From: Salicibibacter cibarius
GTDB lineage: Bacteria; Bacillota; Bacilli; Bacillales; Marinococcaceae
Assembly: GCF_016495725.1 (NCBI RefSeq)
Contig: NZ_CP054705.1
Span: forward strand, 1,798,001 to 1,862,000
Length of the DNA stretch: 64,000 nt
Reading direction: 5' to 3'
In this document: in pieces, positions 1 through 8,808 of the stretch
How the letters are laid out: each line of letters opens with the position of its first letter
Position numbering within the stretch: position 1 is the stretch's first letter
Program-made: the position numbers and the translations under genes
The notes under the pieces: model-generated
Seen by the model: the letters and a program-made list of their open reading frames with translations, nothing else
What the model was told of the DNA's origin: nothing
The model's database searches: none

Positions 1-2
1 CT

Positions 3-440
3 GTTGTTGGAAAAGCTGACGTTATGGATGCGGCTAATCCTGGTGAACTAGGTGGAACATTCACAGGTAATGCTGTTGCGTGTCAAGCAGCTCTAGCTGT
101 CTTGGATATCATTGAAGAAGAAAATTTAAATGAGCGTGCGGAAGTCGTCGGTCGTCAATTTGAAGATAAAGTTCGCACTTGGGAAGAGAAATATTCATTT
201 GTTCGCGGTTTTCGCCGTTTAGGCGCGATGGCTGCTTTTGAAATCGTTAAAGGCGATGGAAAGACGCCGGATGCAGAGAAAACAGCCGCGATTTTAAAAG
301 CCGCCAATGCTTCGGGACTTTTACTGCTTTCTTCAGGTTTGTACAGTAATGTCATACGTTTTCTAGCACCGGTCGTAATCACGGATAAAGAATTGGATAA
401 AGGGTTAGAAATCCTTGAAGACGTATTGAAGCAACAGTGA
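3..440 (+). CDS. gabT: 4-aminobutyrate aminotransferase, C-terminal part (cut by window edge)
   Basis: This is the end of a class III PLP-dependent aminotransferase that moves the amino group of GABA to 2-oxoglutarate, giving succinate semialdehyde. The frame is open from the first bases, so the gene begins outside the window and the catalytic lysine is not visible. What is seen is the GELGGTFTGN stretch, where the second-subunit Thr contacts the cofactor phosphate, the usual C-terminal domain, and a RFLAPVVIT segment typical of GabT. gabD starts 12 bases after the stop, which supports the GABA assignment. Other omega-aminotransferases share these motifs, so the substrate rests mainly on the neighbour. 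Confidence 0.85.
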   Translation, partial: VVGKADVMDAANPGELGGTFTGNAVACQAALAVLDIIEEENLNERAEVVGRQFEDKVRTWEEKYSFVRGFRRLGAMAAFEIVKGDGKTPDAEKTAAILKAANASGLLLLSSGLYSNVIRFLAPVVITDKELDKGLEILEDVLKQQ

Positions 441-452
441 GGGGGATCTACG

Positions 453-1877
453 ATGAAACAACAAATGTACATTGATGGACAATGGCAAGGTGAAGAATTG
501 ACCCACATTGAGGTCATCAATCCTGCAACGAAACAAGTGGTTGGAACGGTGCCGAACGGAGGGAAAAACGAAGCAAAACAAGCGGTGGACGCGGCTCATG
601 CTGCTTTTGCTTCCTGGTCAACATTGACGGCACAAGAACGTGGTAGACTTTTAGCCGTATGGCATCGACTAATCGAAGAAAATAAAGAAGACATTGGAAA
701 AATCATGACGATGGAACAAGGGAAACCTCTAAAGGAAGCGATAGGGGAAGTCGGGTATGCCAATGGTTTTATCTCGTGGTACGCCGAAGAAGCGAAGCGA
801 ATTTACGGGGAAACCATTCCGGCTTCTCACGCGAATAAACGCATATTCGTGCAAAAACAGCCGGTCGGTGTTGTGGCAGCCATCACCCCTTGGAACTTCC
901 CGGCCGCGATGATTACGCGCAAGGTAGGACCGGCCCTCGCTGCAGGTTGTACTGCGGTTATTAAACAGGCAGAAGAAACGCCTCTGACTGCTTTAAAATT
1001 GGCAGAACTCGCCGAAGAAGCCGGTATCCCCGCGGGAGTCGTCAATGTCATCACCGGTAATCCACAAGAGATCGGGGATACATGGCTTGAGGATGAACGT
1101 GTACGGAAGATCACGTTTACAGGCTCCACTGAAGTTGGAAAACAGTTAATGAAAGGGGCCGCTGAAACGGTTAAGAAGGTGTCGCTTGAACTCGGCGGCC
1201 ACGCACCATTTATCGTTATGGAGGATGCAGATTTAGACAAAGCGGTGGAACATTTAATCGGATCGAAATTCCGCAATTCCGGACAAACGTGTATTTGCAC
1301 GAATCGCGTGTATGTACAAGTATCGATTTTGGAAACCTTCAGCGAAAAATTCAAAGCTGCCGTGGCTGATCTGACGACTGGAAACGGATTGGAAGAAAAC
1401 GTTGATCTGGGACCATTGATTAATGATCAAGCGATTGGAAAAGTCCAGAACCATCTCGATGACGCGACAACAAAGGGTGGAGAAGTATTAGTCGGTGGAA
1501 ATAGCTTTGTGAAAAACGAAGGCCAATATTTTGAACCAACCATTATATCCGGCGCCAGCGACGACATGCTCTGCATGAATGAAGAAACATTTGGCCCCGT
1601 CGCACCGATTGCTTCTTTTCAGACCGAAGAAGAAGTCATTCAGCGTGCGAACAACTCTCCCTTCGGTTTAGCAGCTTATGTGTTCTCGGAAAACATCGGG
1701 AAAGCTGTACGCGTCAGCGAAGAATTGGAATACGGCATTGTCGGCGTCAATGACGGACTTCCTTCTGTGCCGCAGGCGCCATTTGGAGGAATGAAGGAAA
1801 GTGGTTTAGGCAGAGAGGGTGGTCACCACGGGATAGGAGAGTATTTGGAAGTGAAGTATATTTCGTTGGGGATCTAG
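453..1877 (+). CDS. gabD: NAD(P)-dependent succinate-semialdehyde dehydrogenase
   Basis: This 474-residue aldehyde dehydrogenase oxidises succinate semialdehyde to succinate, completing GABA degradation in the cytoplasm. The core motifs are present: PWNFPAAM in the cofactor domain, FTGSTEVGK, the general-base Glu in LELGGHAP near residue 246, and the nucleophile Cys in GQTCICTNR near residue 280, with a second Cys two residues later as in many GabD enzymes. The length is normal for the family. A GAGGGGGAT ribosome site sits just before the ATG. It lies 12 bases after gabT and is almost certainly co-transcribed with it. Confidence 0.9.
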   Translation: MKQQMYIDGQWQGEELTHIEVINPATKQVVGTVPNGGKNEAKQAVDAAHAAFASWSTLTAQERGRLLAVWHRLIEENKEDIGKIMTMEQGKPLKEAIGEVGYANGFISWYAEEAKRIYGETIPASHANKRIFVQKQPVGVVAAITPWNFPAAMITRKVGPALAAGCTAVIKQAEETPLTALKLAELAEEAGIPAGVVNVITGNPQEIGDTWLEDERVRKITFTGSTEVGKQLMKGAAETVKKVSLELGGHAPFIVMEDADLDKAVEHLIGSKFRNSGQTCICTNRVYVQVSILETFSEKFKAAVADLTTGNGLEENVDLGPLINDQAIGKVQNHLDDATTKGGEVLVGGNSFVKNEGQYFEPTIISGASDDMLCMNEETFGPVAPIASFQTEEEVIQRANNSPFGLAAYVFSENIGKAVRVSEELEYGIVGVNDGLPSVPQAPFGGMKESGLGREGGHHGIGEYLEVKYISLGI

Positions 1878-1943
1878 GTTATTTACTTCCCATACGATCC
1901 TCGCGAATAGCTCTATAATCGAATATTCAATGGAGGAATAACT

Positions 1944-3569
1944 ATGAGTAAACAATCATTATTGTTTTATGGCGGAAAAATACTAACAATGAGCGATGGA
2001 ATAGAAAGTGCGGAAGCAGTAGCTGTGAAAGGAAATGAAATTGTTTGTGTAGGCTCATACGAAGAGTGTGAAGCTTCATTACAAGGGCAAGGAGAAATAA
2101 GAGAAATAAATTTAAAGGGTAAATCTCTACTCCCTGGATTTGTTGACCCTCATGCCCACTTAATGATGTTGGGTATGGCTTATAGTTGGGCAGATATTAG
2201 TTACCCTAAAGTTAAAAGTATTGGTGATATCATTGCTGTTTTAAGGGAACAAAAAAAGAAAACACCTGCGGGAAGTATTATTCGTGGATTTGGACTCGAT
2301 CAAAGAAATCTTGAGGAAAAACGATATCCAACAGCTGATGAGCTGGATGAGGTTGCTGAAGATTGCCCCGTTCAAATTATGCATATAAGCGGGCATAATA
2401 ATGTAGTTAATAATTATTTACTTCAGGAACTAGGAATTAATAAGAATGTAGATGATCCTATAGGTGGAGCCATAGGAAGATATGAGAATGGACTCCCGAA
2501 TGGCCAGTTGTTCGATAGCGCCAATGATCATTTTGCTAAAAAATCCGGTGTCGTGATTGGAAGCAACGGTCCTAACATTCATATGCCGGATACACCTGAA
2601 AATTTACAAAACCTTGTTGCGGTTGGTCAGAAACAATGCCTTTTATCGGGTGTGACAACAATTAATGATCCTCAGGTTACAAAACAGGAGATGGAATCTT
2701 TTCAGGAAGCTCGAAATAATAACCTTCTAAAAATGCGTATTGTGATGTCTATTCTATCTACGTACTTAGATGAATTGACTCAGCTTGGATTTAGATCCGG
2801 CTTTGGTGATGACCAACTTTCGATCGGTTCCATTAAATTGTACGCAGACGGCTCCCTAAATTCCGGTACCGCATACTTGTCTTCTGGTTATTTAGACAGC
2901 AGTCGTAAACAAGGATATCTTTATCATGAACCGGAACGTTTTAAAGAAATACTTGTGAAAGCGCATAGACAAGGTTTCCAGACCATTACACATGCTCAGG
3001 GCGATGGTGCAATTCAATTAGTCATTGATGGTGTGAGAGCGTCACAAGAGCAATCACCGAGGAGTGATGTACGACATCGAATTGAACATTGCGGATTACC
3101 GGATCCGGCTCAGATCCAAGATATTTCTGAATTAAAAATTTGGCCTGTTCCTCAACCACAGCATGTATATCAGTTTGGTGAAGGGGTTGTACGAGCAGTC
3201 GGTGACCATGGTGATAATTTTTCACCATATGGGTGGTTTAAAGATCAAAATATACCTATCGTATTGTCATCAGATGCGCCGGTTGCTCCTCCAAACCCAT
3301 TGCAGGCTATTTATGCAGCCGTCACGCGTTCCACATTACAAGGAAACGTTGTAGGTGCTGACCACCGAATCTCTCTTACTGAAGCTTTAAAAGGCTATAC
3401 GATTGAAGCGGCTAAAGCTATACATCGTGAAGATTCTATTGGATCCATCGAAAAAGGCAAACTAGCTGATTTTGTCATATTGGATAAAAACCCATATGAC
3501 ACATCAGTAGAAGAGATCCCTACTATTGAAGTGAGTGAGACATGGATTTCGGGAGAGCAAGTTTATTAA
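1944..3569 (+). CDS. YtcJ-like metal-dependent amidohydrolase (amidohydrolase_3 family)
   Basis: A 541-residue amidohydrolase-superfamily protein. An N-terminal beta-sandwich segment leads into the first metal site, GFVDPHAHLMM, near residue 70. Later come THAQGDGA, IEHCG and a SSDAPVAPPNP stretch carrying the last catalytic Asp, and the C-terminus has the usual GKLADFVILDKNP tail. YtcJ-type enzymes hydrolyse amide or cyclic amide bonds, but their substrates are mostly unknown. GGAGGA precedes the ATG. It follows gabD by 66 bases and precedes an M20-type hydrolase by 21, so the two hydrolases probably act on the same substrate. A second member of the family lies at 29249. Confidence 0.8.
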   Translation: MSKQSLLFYGGKILTMSDGIESAEAVAVKGNEIVCVGSYEECEASLQGQGEIREINLKGKSLLPGFVDPHAHLMMLGMAYSWADISYPKVKSIGDIIAVLREQKKKTPAGSIIRGFGLDQRNLEEKRYPTADELDEVAEDCPVQIMHISGHNNVVNNYLLQELGINKNVDDPIGGAIGRYENGLPNGQLFDSANDHFAKKSGVVIGSNGPNIHMPDTPENLQNLVAVGQKQCLLSGVTTINDPQVTKQEMESFQEARNNNLLKMRIVMSILSTYLDELTQLGFRSGFGDDQLSIGSIKLYADGSLNSGTAYLSSGYLDSSRKQGYLYHEPERFKEILVKAHRQGFQTITHAQGDGAIQLVIDGVRASQEQSPRSDVRHRIEHCGLPDPAQIQDISELKIWPVPQPQHVYQFGEGVVRAVGDHGDNFSPYGWFKDQNIPIVLSSDAPVAPPNPLQAIYAAVTRSTLQGNVVGADHRISLTEALKGYTIEAAKAIHREDSIGSIEKGKLADFVILDKNPYDTSVEEIPTIEVSETWISGEQVY

Positions 3570-3590
3570 AGAAACGAGGTTATTCATTTT

Positions 3591-5177
3591 ATGCTGACAA
3601 ATGAAAAGAAGGACATCATAGAATGGGTTAACGGAAATGAAAAAACATTATCTGATTGGAATCAGACAATCTGGAACTATGCAGAACCAGCTTGGCGAGA
3701 GTACAAATCATCAGCTTGGTATGTCCATCGTTTAAGGGAAGAGGGATTTGAGGTTGAAGAGCAGAGTGGTGACATGCCTACCGCTTTTTGCGCGACTTGG
3801 AAAAATGGTGCAGGTCCTGTCATTGGCGGCTATGCGGAGTATGATGCTGTCCCCGGGAATAATCAGGCAGCTGAAACTGTCCAAAAATCTAGAGAGGGAT
3901 TAAGTCCATATGCCGGTGGGCATACGGATCCCCATTCTGCACTAGGTATAGGTTCCCTTGGAGGATTTTTAGCGGCGAAAGCAATGATGGAAAAGCATGA
4001 CATTAAGGGGACTTTAAAGTTTTTTGGTGAACCTGCAGAAAAATTACGAGGCTCAAAACCTATTCATGCAGCGAAAGGTTACTATGATGACCTTGATGCT
4101 GCGATAAGTTTTCACCCTTTTTATATGTTGCCTCTTAGTAACACAACAAGGTGGGATACACATTGTGCGGTAGCATATTCTGTCATGTATACGTTTACCT
4201 GTGATGAACCACAAACATGGTTATCCTCGGGAGAAGATTCTCCTATTCCAGCAGCACATGCCGCTGCAAGAGCTCCGGGTGCAACGGATGCTGTTGTTAC
4301 AATGTATTCCTTGTCTAAAATGTACAAGGAACATATGCTATCGAACAGCATGGGTTGGTCAGTAAATGAAACAATTTTAAATACTGGACAGGCGACTGCT
4401 GACAATATTCCGGCGCAAATGTCGCAAATTTACTATTTTATTCGTGTTCCGGACATTGAAAAGGCTCAACAAGTCATTCAAGTGCTTGACCAAAATGCAG
4501 AAAGTGCAGCTTCAGCTGCTCATTGTAACTGGAAACGAGAGTGGGTCACAAAATCAAGGGCAGGACTTGCCAACCATACGATGGCGGAAGCAACTTACCA
4601 AAATCTTAAGCATGCAGGTGCACCTCAATTCGAAGGGAAGGCCGTAGATATAGCACGGGAAATTCAAAAGAATCTTGGGTTGGATCCGATGGAAGAACCT
4701 TATCTCGATGAGATCGAGACGCTCGTCCCTCCGCAAGAGGCAGAACGCAAGATGCGTGAATCGTTACCGGCTTGGCAACAACACTTTACATCTGATGATT
4801 ATACAGAGTATTGCTGGCATGCTCCGACTGTTAGACTTTATATAGGTAGACCTGCATTAAAATCACCAAAATCGGGCTATGCCTATCCCGACTGGGTCAT
4901 GAATGCGATGGGCGGAATTCGAGAATGTATAGATCCAATGATTTTTAGCGCTTCTAAGACTGTTGGCATGACAATTATTGATCTGCTCACTGACGACCAC
5001 CTATTGGAAGAAGCAAAAAATGAGTTTCTTGAGCGGACCGGTGGAGGAATAAATGGCACACACTGGACGCCACCACTTTGTGATTACGATCCTCCAATTG
5101 ATTATCGTTGGCCTGAGTATGTCACTACTGCCCGCGGAGAAAACCAGTGGGTGATTCCTGCGAGAGGAGATAAATGA
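3591..5177 (+). CDS. AbgB-like M20 family amidohydrolase
   Basis: A 528-residue protein related to the M20 metallopeptidases called aminobenzoyl-glutamate utilization protein B. The GEYDA-like motif is seen as YAEYDAVPG. Where the family usually has GHGCGHNL, this protein has GGHTDPHSALGIGSLGG, so the cysteine that binds metal or gates activation is missing while both histidines remain. The C-terminal half keeps the lid and catalytic segments (ISFHPFY, PDWVMNAMGGIRE). It sits 21 bases after the amidohydrolase at 1944. The substrate is unknown; an N-acyl or amide-linked amino compound fits the context. The changed motif may mark a subfamily with another metal or specificity. Confidence 0.75.
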   Translation: MLTNEKKDIIEWVNGNEKTLSDWNQTIWNYAEPAWREYKSSAWYVHRLREEGFEVEEQSGDMPTAFCATWKNGAGPVIGGYAEYDAVPGNNQAAETVQKSREGLSPYAGGHTDPHSALGIGSLGGFLAAKAMMEKHDIKGTLKFFGEPAEKLRGSKPIHAAKGYYDDLDAAISFHPFYMLPLSNTTRWDTHCAVAYSVMYTFTCDEPQTWLSSGEDSPIPAAHAAARAPGATDAVVTMYSLSKMYKEHMLSNSMGWSVNETILNTGQATADNIPAQMSQIYYFIRVPDIEKAQQVIQVLDQNAESAASAAHCNWKREWVTKSRAGLANHTMAEATYQNLKHAGAPQFEGKAVDIAREIQKNLGLDPMEEPYLDEIETLVPPQEAERKMRESLPAWQQHFTSDDYTEYCWHAPTVRLYIGRPALKSPKSGYAYPDWVMNAMGGIRECIDPMIFSASKTVGMTIIDLLTDDHLLEEAKNEFLERTGGGINGTHWTPPLCDYDPPIDYRWPEYVTTARGENQWVIPARGDK

Positions 5178-5242
5178 TTGACTGGATATACAGATTACAA
5201 AGGTTATTATATTGAAGGTTAATGGATAAAACAAACAATATT

Positions 5243-5284
5243 GAGCCCACACTGTTACTTTGGTCGATGGGCTCATCTCTTTTT
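5243..5284 (+). terminator. Rho-independent terminator after the two hydrolases
   Basis: GAGCCCA (5243-5249) pairs with TGGGCTC (5268-5274), followed by ATCTCTTTTT. It separates the hydrolase genes from the BCCT carrier, which would then need its own promoter in 5285-5390. Confidence 0.75.
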
Positions 5285-5399
5285 AAACAATCAGGTAGGT
5301 ACGGAAATGATAATCTGATTTATATATCACTATCACACTTATTTTTTAAAGAGTATAAAAAAAGAATGTACGCGCTCATTATACGAGGGAGGGATCATT

Positions 5400-6902
5400 T
5401 TGAAGAGATACGTCGTCTTAATCGGCGCGCTTATAATCACTTTCCTATTAGTGCTTATAGGTATCATAAACCCTGAAGGACTAGGAGAATTCTCTGAGTA
5501 TCTTCTTAACGATTTAATTGGTGGATATTTTGGATGGTACTATATGTTGATTGCATTTTTCATTGTTGTAATTTGTTTATATACGGCTTTTTCAAAATAT
5601 GGATCCATTAAACTTGGCAGGGATTCGGATCAGCCGGAGTTTAAAAGGTTCACCTGGATTGCGATGTTGTATAGTGCAGGGATTGCGATAAGCCTTTATT
5701 TTTGGGGGGTGGCGGAACCTGTATTACACTATATGGAACCTCCTGTCGGGGAAGGGGAAACGAAAGAAGCCGCAGATTTAGCAATGCAGTACACTTATTT
5801 TCATTGGGCATTGCATAGTTTTGGAGCTTATACGATAACCGGATTGTTTATGGCATATTTCCAGTATAGGAAAAACTCACCACCCTTGATCAATTATGCT
5901 TTTTACCCTTTATTAGGGGAACGAATTCATGGTCCTATCGGCCAGATTATTAATATAATAACCATATTCGCAGTTATAGGGGGAATAACAACTTCGCTAG
6001 GTTTAGGCGTTATGCAAATGGGTGCCGGGTTTGATTATGCTTGGGGGATCGAAAACACACCGACTACACAATTATTTTTGATACTGATCCTAACGGTTAT
6101 GTTTATTGCTTCTGCATATTCGGGTATACACCGGGGTATTAAATGGTTATCTAATATTAACATTGTATTAGCTTTGGCGATTTTGCTTCTAATTTTCACA
6201 TTAGGTCCGACCACGAATATTTTAGAAACGATTGTTAATGGCACGGGCAATTATCTTTCAAACTTCATAAATATGAGTTTTCATATGGAACCATTTATTG
6301 AAGGTTATGATTGGCAAGCAGGTTGGGATTTCTTTTACTGGGGCTGGGCTATCAGCTTTGGTGTATTTGTTGGGCTTTTTATGGCTAGAATTTCAAAAGG
6401 AAGAACGATAAGAGAATTTATCATCGGTGCTATGGTAGTACCTTCAGTAGCCACGATGATTTGGTATGGTACTCTTGGTGGGAGCGCCTTATATAATATT
6501 ATTAATTTAGGTAACAATGAGCTAGCCAATCAAATATTAGCAGATATGGATACTGCATTGTTTTATTTCATGGACCTTTTTCCGCTAGGATCAGTAATTA
6601 TAGTGCTAACACTTGTTTCATTGGTAATTTTCTTTGTTACATCTGCGGACTCTACTGTTTACGTTTTAGGTATGTATAGTGAAGGTACCACAACACCCAC
6701 AAATAGAAGCAAAATTTTATGGGGAATTGTTATTGCTGGGGTGGCAATTGCGTTATTATTAAGTGGCGCGCTAACTGCATTACAATCTATATCAGCTGCA
6801 GCAGGTTTACCCTTTTCTATAATTATAATATGTATGTGCATTTCCTTTTTTAAGTCTATTAGAGAAGAGTATAAAAGTTTGAGCTATAAAAAAGAAAAAT
6901 GA
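5400..6902 (+). CDS. BCCT family (betaine/carnitine/choline-type) transporter
   Basis: A 500-residue membrane carrier of the BCCT family, which imports quaternary amines or related zwitterions, usually with Na+. About 12 hydrophobic segments are evident. The family signature reads GWDFFYWGWAISFGVFVGLF followed by ARISKGRTIREF. The usual paired tryptophans of the FYWAWW core are here FYWGWA, so substrate contacts may differ from glycine betaine carriers. TTSLGLGVMQMGAGF matches the transmembrane 5 region. The start is TTG at 5400, eight bases after GGGAGGG; no better start exists. The gene is followed by a sigma-54 activator and sits among amide and amine catabolic genes, so a catabolic substrate is likely. 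Confidence 0.85.
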   Translation: MKRYVVLIGALIITFLLVLIGIINPEGLGEFSEYLLNDLIGGYFGWYYMLIAFFIVVICLYTAFSKYGSIKLGRDSDQPEFKRFTWIAMLYSAGIAISLYFWGVAEPVLHYMEPPVGEGETKEAADLAMQYTYFHWALHSFGAYTITGLFMAYFQYRKNSPPLINYAFYPLLGERIHGPIGQIINIITIFAVIGGITTSLGLGVMQMGAGFDYAWGIENTPTTQLFLILILTVMFIASAYSGIHRGIKWLSNINIVLALAILLLIFTLGPTTNILETIVNGTGNYLSNFINMSFHMEPFIEGYDWQAGWDFFYWGWAISFGVFVGLFMARISKGRTIREFIIGAMVVPSVATMIWYGTLGGSALYNIINLGNNELANQILADMDTALFYFMDLFPLGSVIIVLTLVSLVIFFVTSADSTVYVLGMYSEGTTTPTNRSKILWGIVIAGVAIALLLSGALTALQSISAAAGLPFSIIIICMCISFFKSIREEYKSLSYKKEK

Positions 6903-7299
6903 AGTAATGGAAAGAAGGATTGTTGTAGATACTAAGCACAGTACTAAAACGGAAGTATTGACGTAATTATAGATGGTGTAAATGAGTTCATATAAAATGA
7001 AAAGGCAGCAAAGAAAGTCTTTTATATCTAACCATGGACTATTAAGACCGATGTGGAGAGCGAATGGAAATTAAGAAGGTTTACGAACTTATGATAAGCT
7101 TTAAAGCATGTGAAAACAGATAGGAGAGCCAGAAGCGAGAGATGGTTAAATGAATGGTGAGACTCTCCCCTCAAGTATTGGGGGGTGTCTGATCCCTACT
7201 CTAATCTGAGCTATGCCTATTATTTTAATCATTCTTGATGGCACCAAAGATTATTATCATAACATGAGATTGGCTTACTCAAAAAGGCAGGGTAAAAAA
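6903..7299. other. Intergenic region between BCCT carrier and activator
   Basis: There is no convincing gene in these 397 bases. An imperfect G/C-rich hairpin (GACTCTCCCC around 7161 against GGGGGGTGTC around 7180) may end carrier transcription. An in-frame extension upstream of the activator exists (from 7213) but has no ribosome site and looks non-coding. Confidence 0.4.
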
Positions 7300-8685
7300 A
7301 TGAACGAAATTGGAAACGATTTGTTACATGTTGAAATGGATGGAATTCTTAAAGCTTCTAACGACAACATTGTTATCGCTGACGGAGATGGACAGGTATT
7401 AAAGGTGAGTCCGAACTGTGAGGTGATTTACGGAGAAAGCCAATCCTATTTGGTAGGTAAATCAGTGTTTGAGTTAGAAAAAGAAGATATTTTTGTGCCG
7501 TCGGTGACAGCTAGGGTTTTAAAGGAAAGAAAAGATGTTCAACTCATGCAAAGAACTGTGAGCCATCGGGTTGTGATGGCCACCGGAATACCTATTTATG
7601 ACGACAACAAGAATATTATCAGAATCATCAGCTTTTCCCATGATTTAACAGAAATCCATAAGTTAAGAGAAGACTACGAGCAATTACAGGTGAAGATGCA
7701 ACAGTATCAATCTGAGATTGCAGAATTAAAAGAAAAGGATTCATCAAATAGAGATGTTGTTGTAAAAAGCAAGAAGATGAAAAGAATCATGCATCTGATC
7801 AAACAGGTGGCCAAATCAGACGCGACAGTCCTTTTGACAGGGGAAACAGGAGTAGGGAAAAATGTTTTCGCACAACCTTTACATGATAACAGTGAAAGGA
7901 AAGAGGAGCAACTTATTGAGGTTAATTGCGGGGCTGTTCCACCAAACTTGTTTGAATCGGAAATGTTCGGTTATGAAGCAGGTTCATTTACGGGAGCCAA
8001 CAAAAAGGGAAAGGCTGGCTTGATTGAGATGGCGGATCAAGGGACCTTATTCCTTGATGAGATCGGCGAGCTTCCCCTTGAGATTCAAGTAAAATTGCTT
8101 CAGGTTTTACAAAATAAAAAAGTTGCAAGAATTGGTGGGAACGGCTCAATAGAAGTAGATTTTCGGTTAGTTGTGGCAACCAATCAAAATCTAGAAAACA
8201 AAGTAAAAAAAGGAGAGTTCAGGCAAGATCTTTTCTATAGGTTAAATGTTATCCCGGTTGAAATTCCCTCTTTACGAGAGCGAAAAGAAGATATCTATCA
8301 ATTGATGCATCATTATTTGTCAAAATTCAACGAGAAATATCAAACGAATAAGATTTTGAACTCAACGACCGTTAAAGCTCTGATAAATTACGATTGGCCC
8401 GGAAATGTTAGGGAATTAGAGAATTTATTAGAGAGACTTGTGATTATATCTGATTCTCTCACAATTTATCCACCTGATCTCCCGTTTGTGAACGAAGAAG
8501 ATCATCCTGATGAGGATTGGAGCACATTAGAAGCTTTTGAAAGCAGAGGCTTAACGTTACTAGAAGCATTGGAAGAGGTGGAACAAAAGTGGTTGCGAAG
8601 GGCTTATCAGCAATATAAATCCACCTATGAAATGGCCGAATTTCTTGGGTTAAGCCAACCAACAATCGTCCGTCGGTTAAATTAG
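7300..8685 (+). CDS. Sigma-54-dependent activator with PAS sensor (activator 1)
   Basis: A 461-residue bacterial enhancer-binding protein. An N-terminal PAS domain (about residues 10-125) is followed by a coiled-coil linker, the AAA+ domain and a Fis-type helix-turn-helix. Walker A is GETGVGKN and Walker B is GTLFLDEIGELP. The sigma-54 contact loop reads GSFTGA rather than GAFTGA. The DNA-binding end stops at LSQPTIVRRLN, several residues sooner than in its two relatives here. ATG 7300 is chosen because GGCAGGG precedes it. The gene lies directly before a -24/-12 promoter driving the agmatinase-like gene, its likely target. The PAS domain suggests a small-molecule signal. Confidence 0.85.
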   Translation: MNEIGNDLLHVEMDGILKASNDNIVIADGDGQVLKVSPNCEVIYGESQSYLVGKSVFELEKEDIFVPSVTARVLKERKDVQLMQRTVSHRVVMATGIPIYDDNKNIIRIISFSHDLTEIHKLREDYEQLQVKMQQYQSEIAELKEKDSSNRDVVVKSKKMKRIMHLIKQVAKSDATVLLTGETGVGKNVFAQPLHDNSERKEEQLIEVNCGAVPPNLFESEMFGYEAGSFTGANKKGKAGLIEMADQGTLFLDEIGELPLEIQVKLLQVLQNKKVARIGGNGSIEVDFRLVVATNQNLENKVKKGEFRQDLFYRLNVIPVEIPSLRERKEDIYQLMHHYLSKFNEKYQTNKILNSTTVKALINYDWPGNVRELENLLERLVIISDSLTIYPPDLPFVNEEDHPDEDWSTLEAFESRGLTLLEALEEVEQKWLRRAYQQYKSTYEMAEFLGLSQPTIVRRLN

Positions 8686-8703
8686 TTGTCAATGATTTAG
8701 GTG

Positions 8704-8722
8704 TGAATCGAATTTTTATTCA
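8704..8722 (+). promoter_or_regulatory. Candidate activator binding site (TGAATCGA inverted repeat)
   Basis: TGAATCGAATTTTTATTCA is an imperfect inverted repeat (TGAAT/ATTCA) 29 bases before the -24 element at 8751. It shares TGAATCGA with the sites at 24943 and 26458. The distance is short for an enhancer site, so this is a candidate only. Confidence 0.4.
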
Positions 8723-8750
8723 TTTCATGCTGTTTTCAGGGATTAAAAGT

Positions 8751-8766
8751 TGGCATATGAATTGCA
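8751..8766 (+). promoter_or_regulatory. Sigma-54 (-24/-12) promoter of the agmatinase-like gene
   Basis: TGGCATATGAATTGCA matches the RpoN consensus TGGCAC-N5-TTGCA at every conserved base except the sixth (T for C), with exact spacing. It lies 43 bases before the ATG of the gene at 8809. Confidence 0.85.
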
Positions 8767-8808
8767 ATAACTAAAGGCGAAAACATTATCGCTATCAGGA
8801 GGACAACT

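Noticed and set aside
827-1354. 175-codon frame antisense to gabD
   Set aside because: It mirrors the conserved dehydrogenase; no ribosome site or domain.
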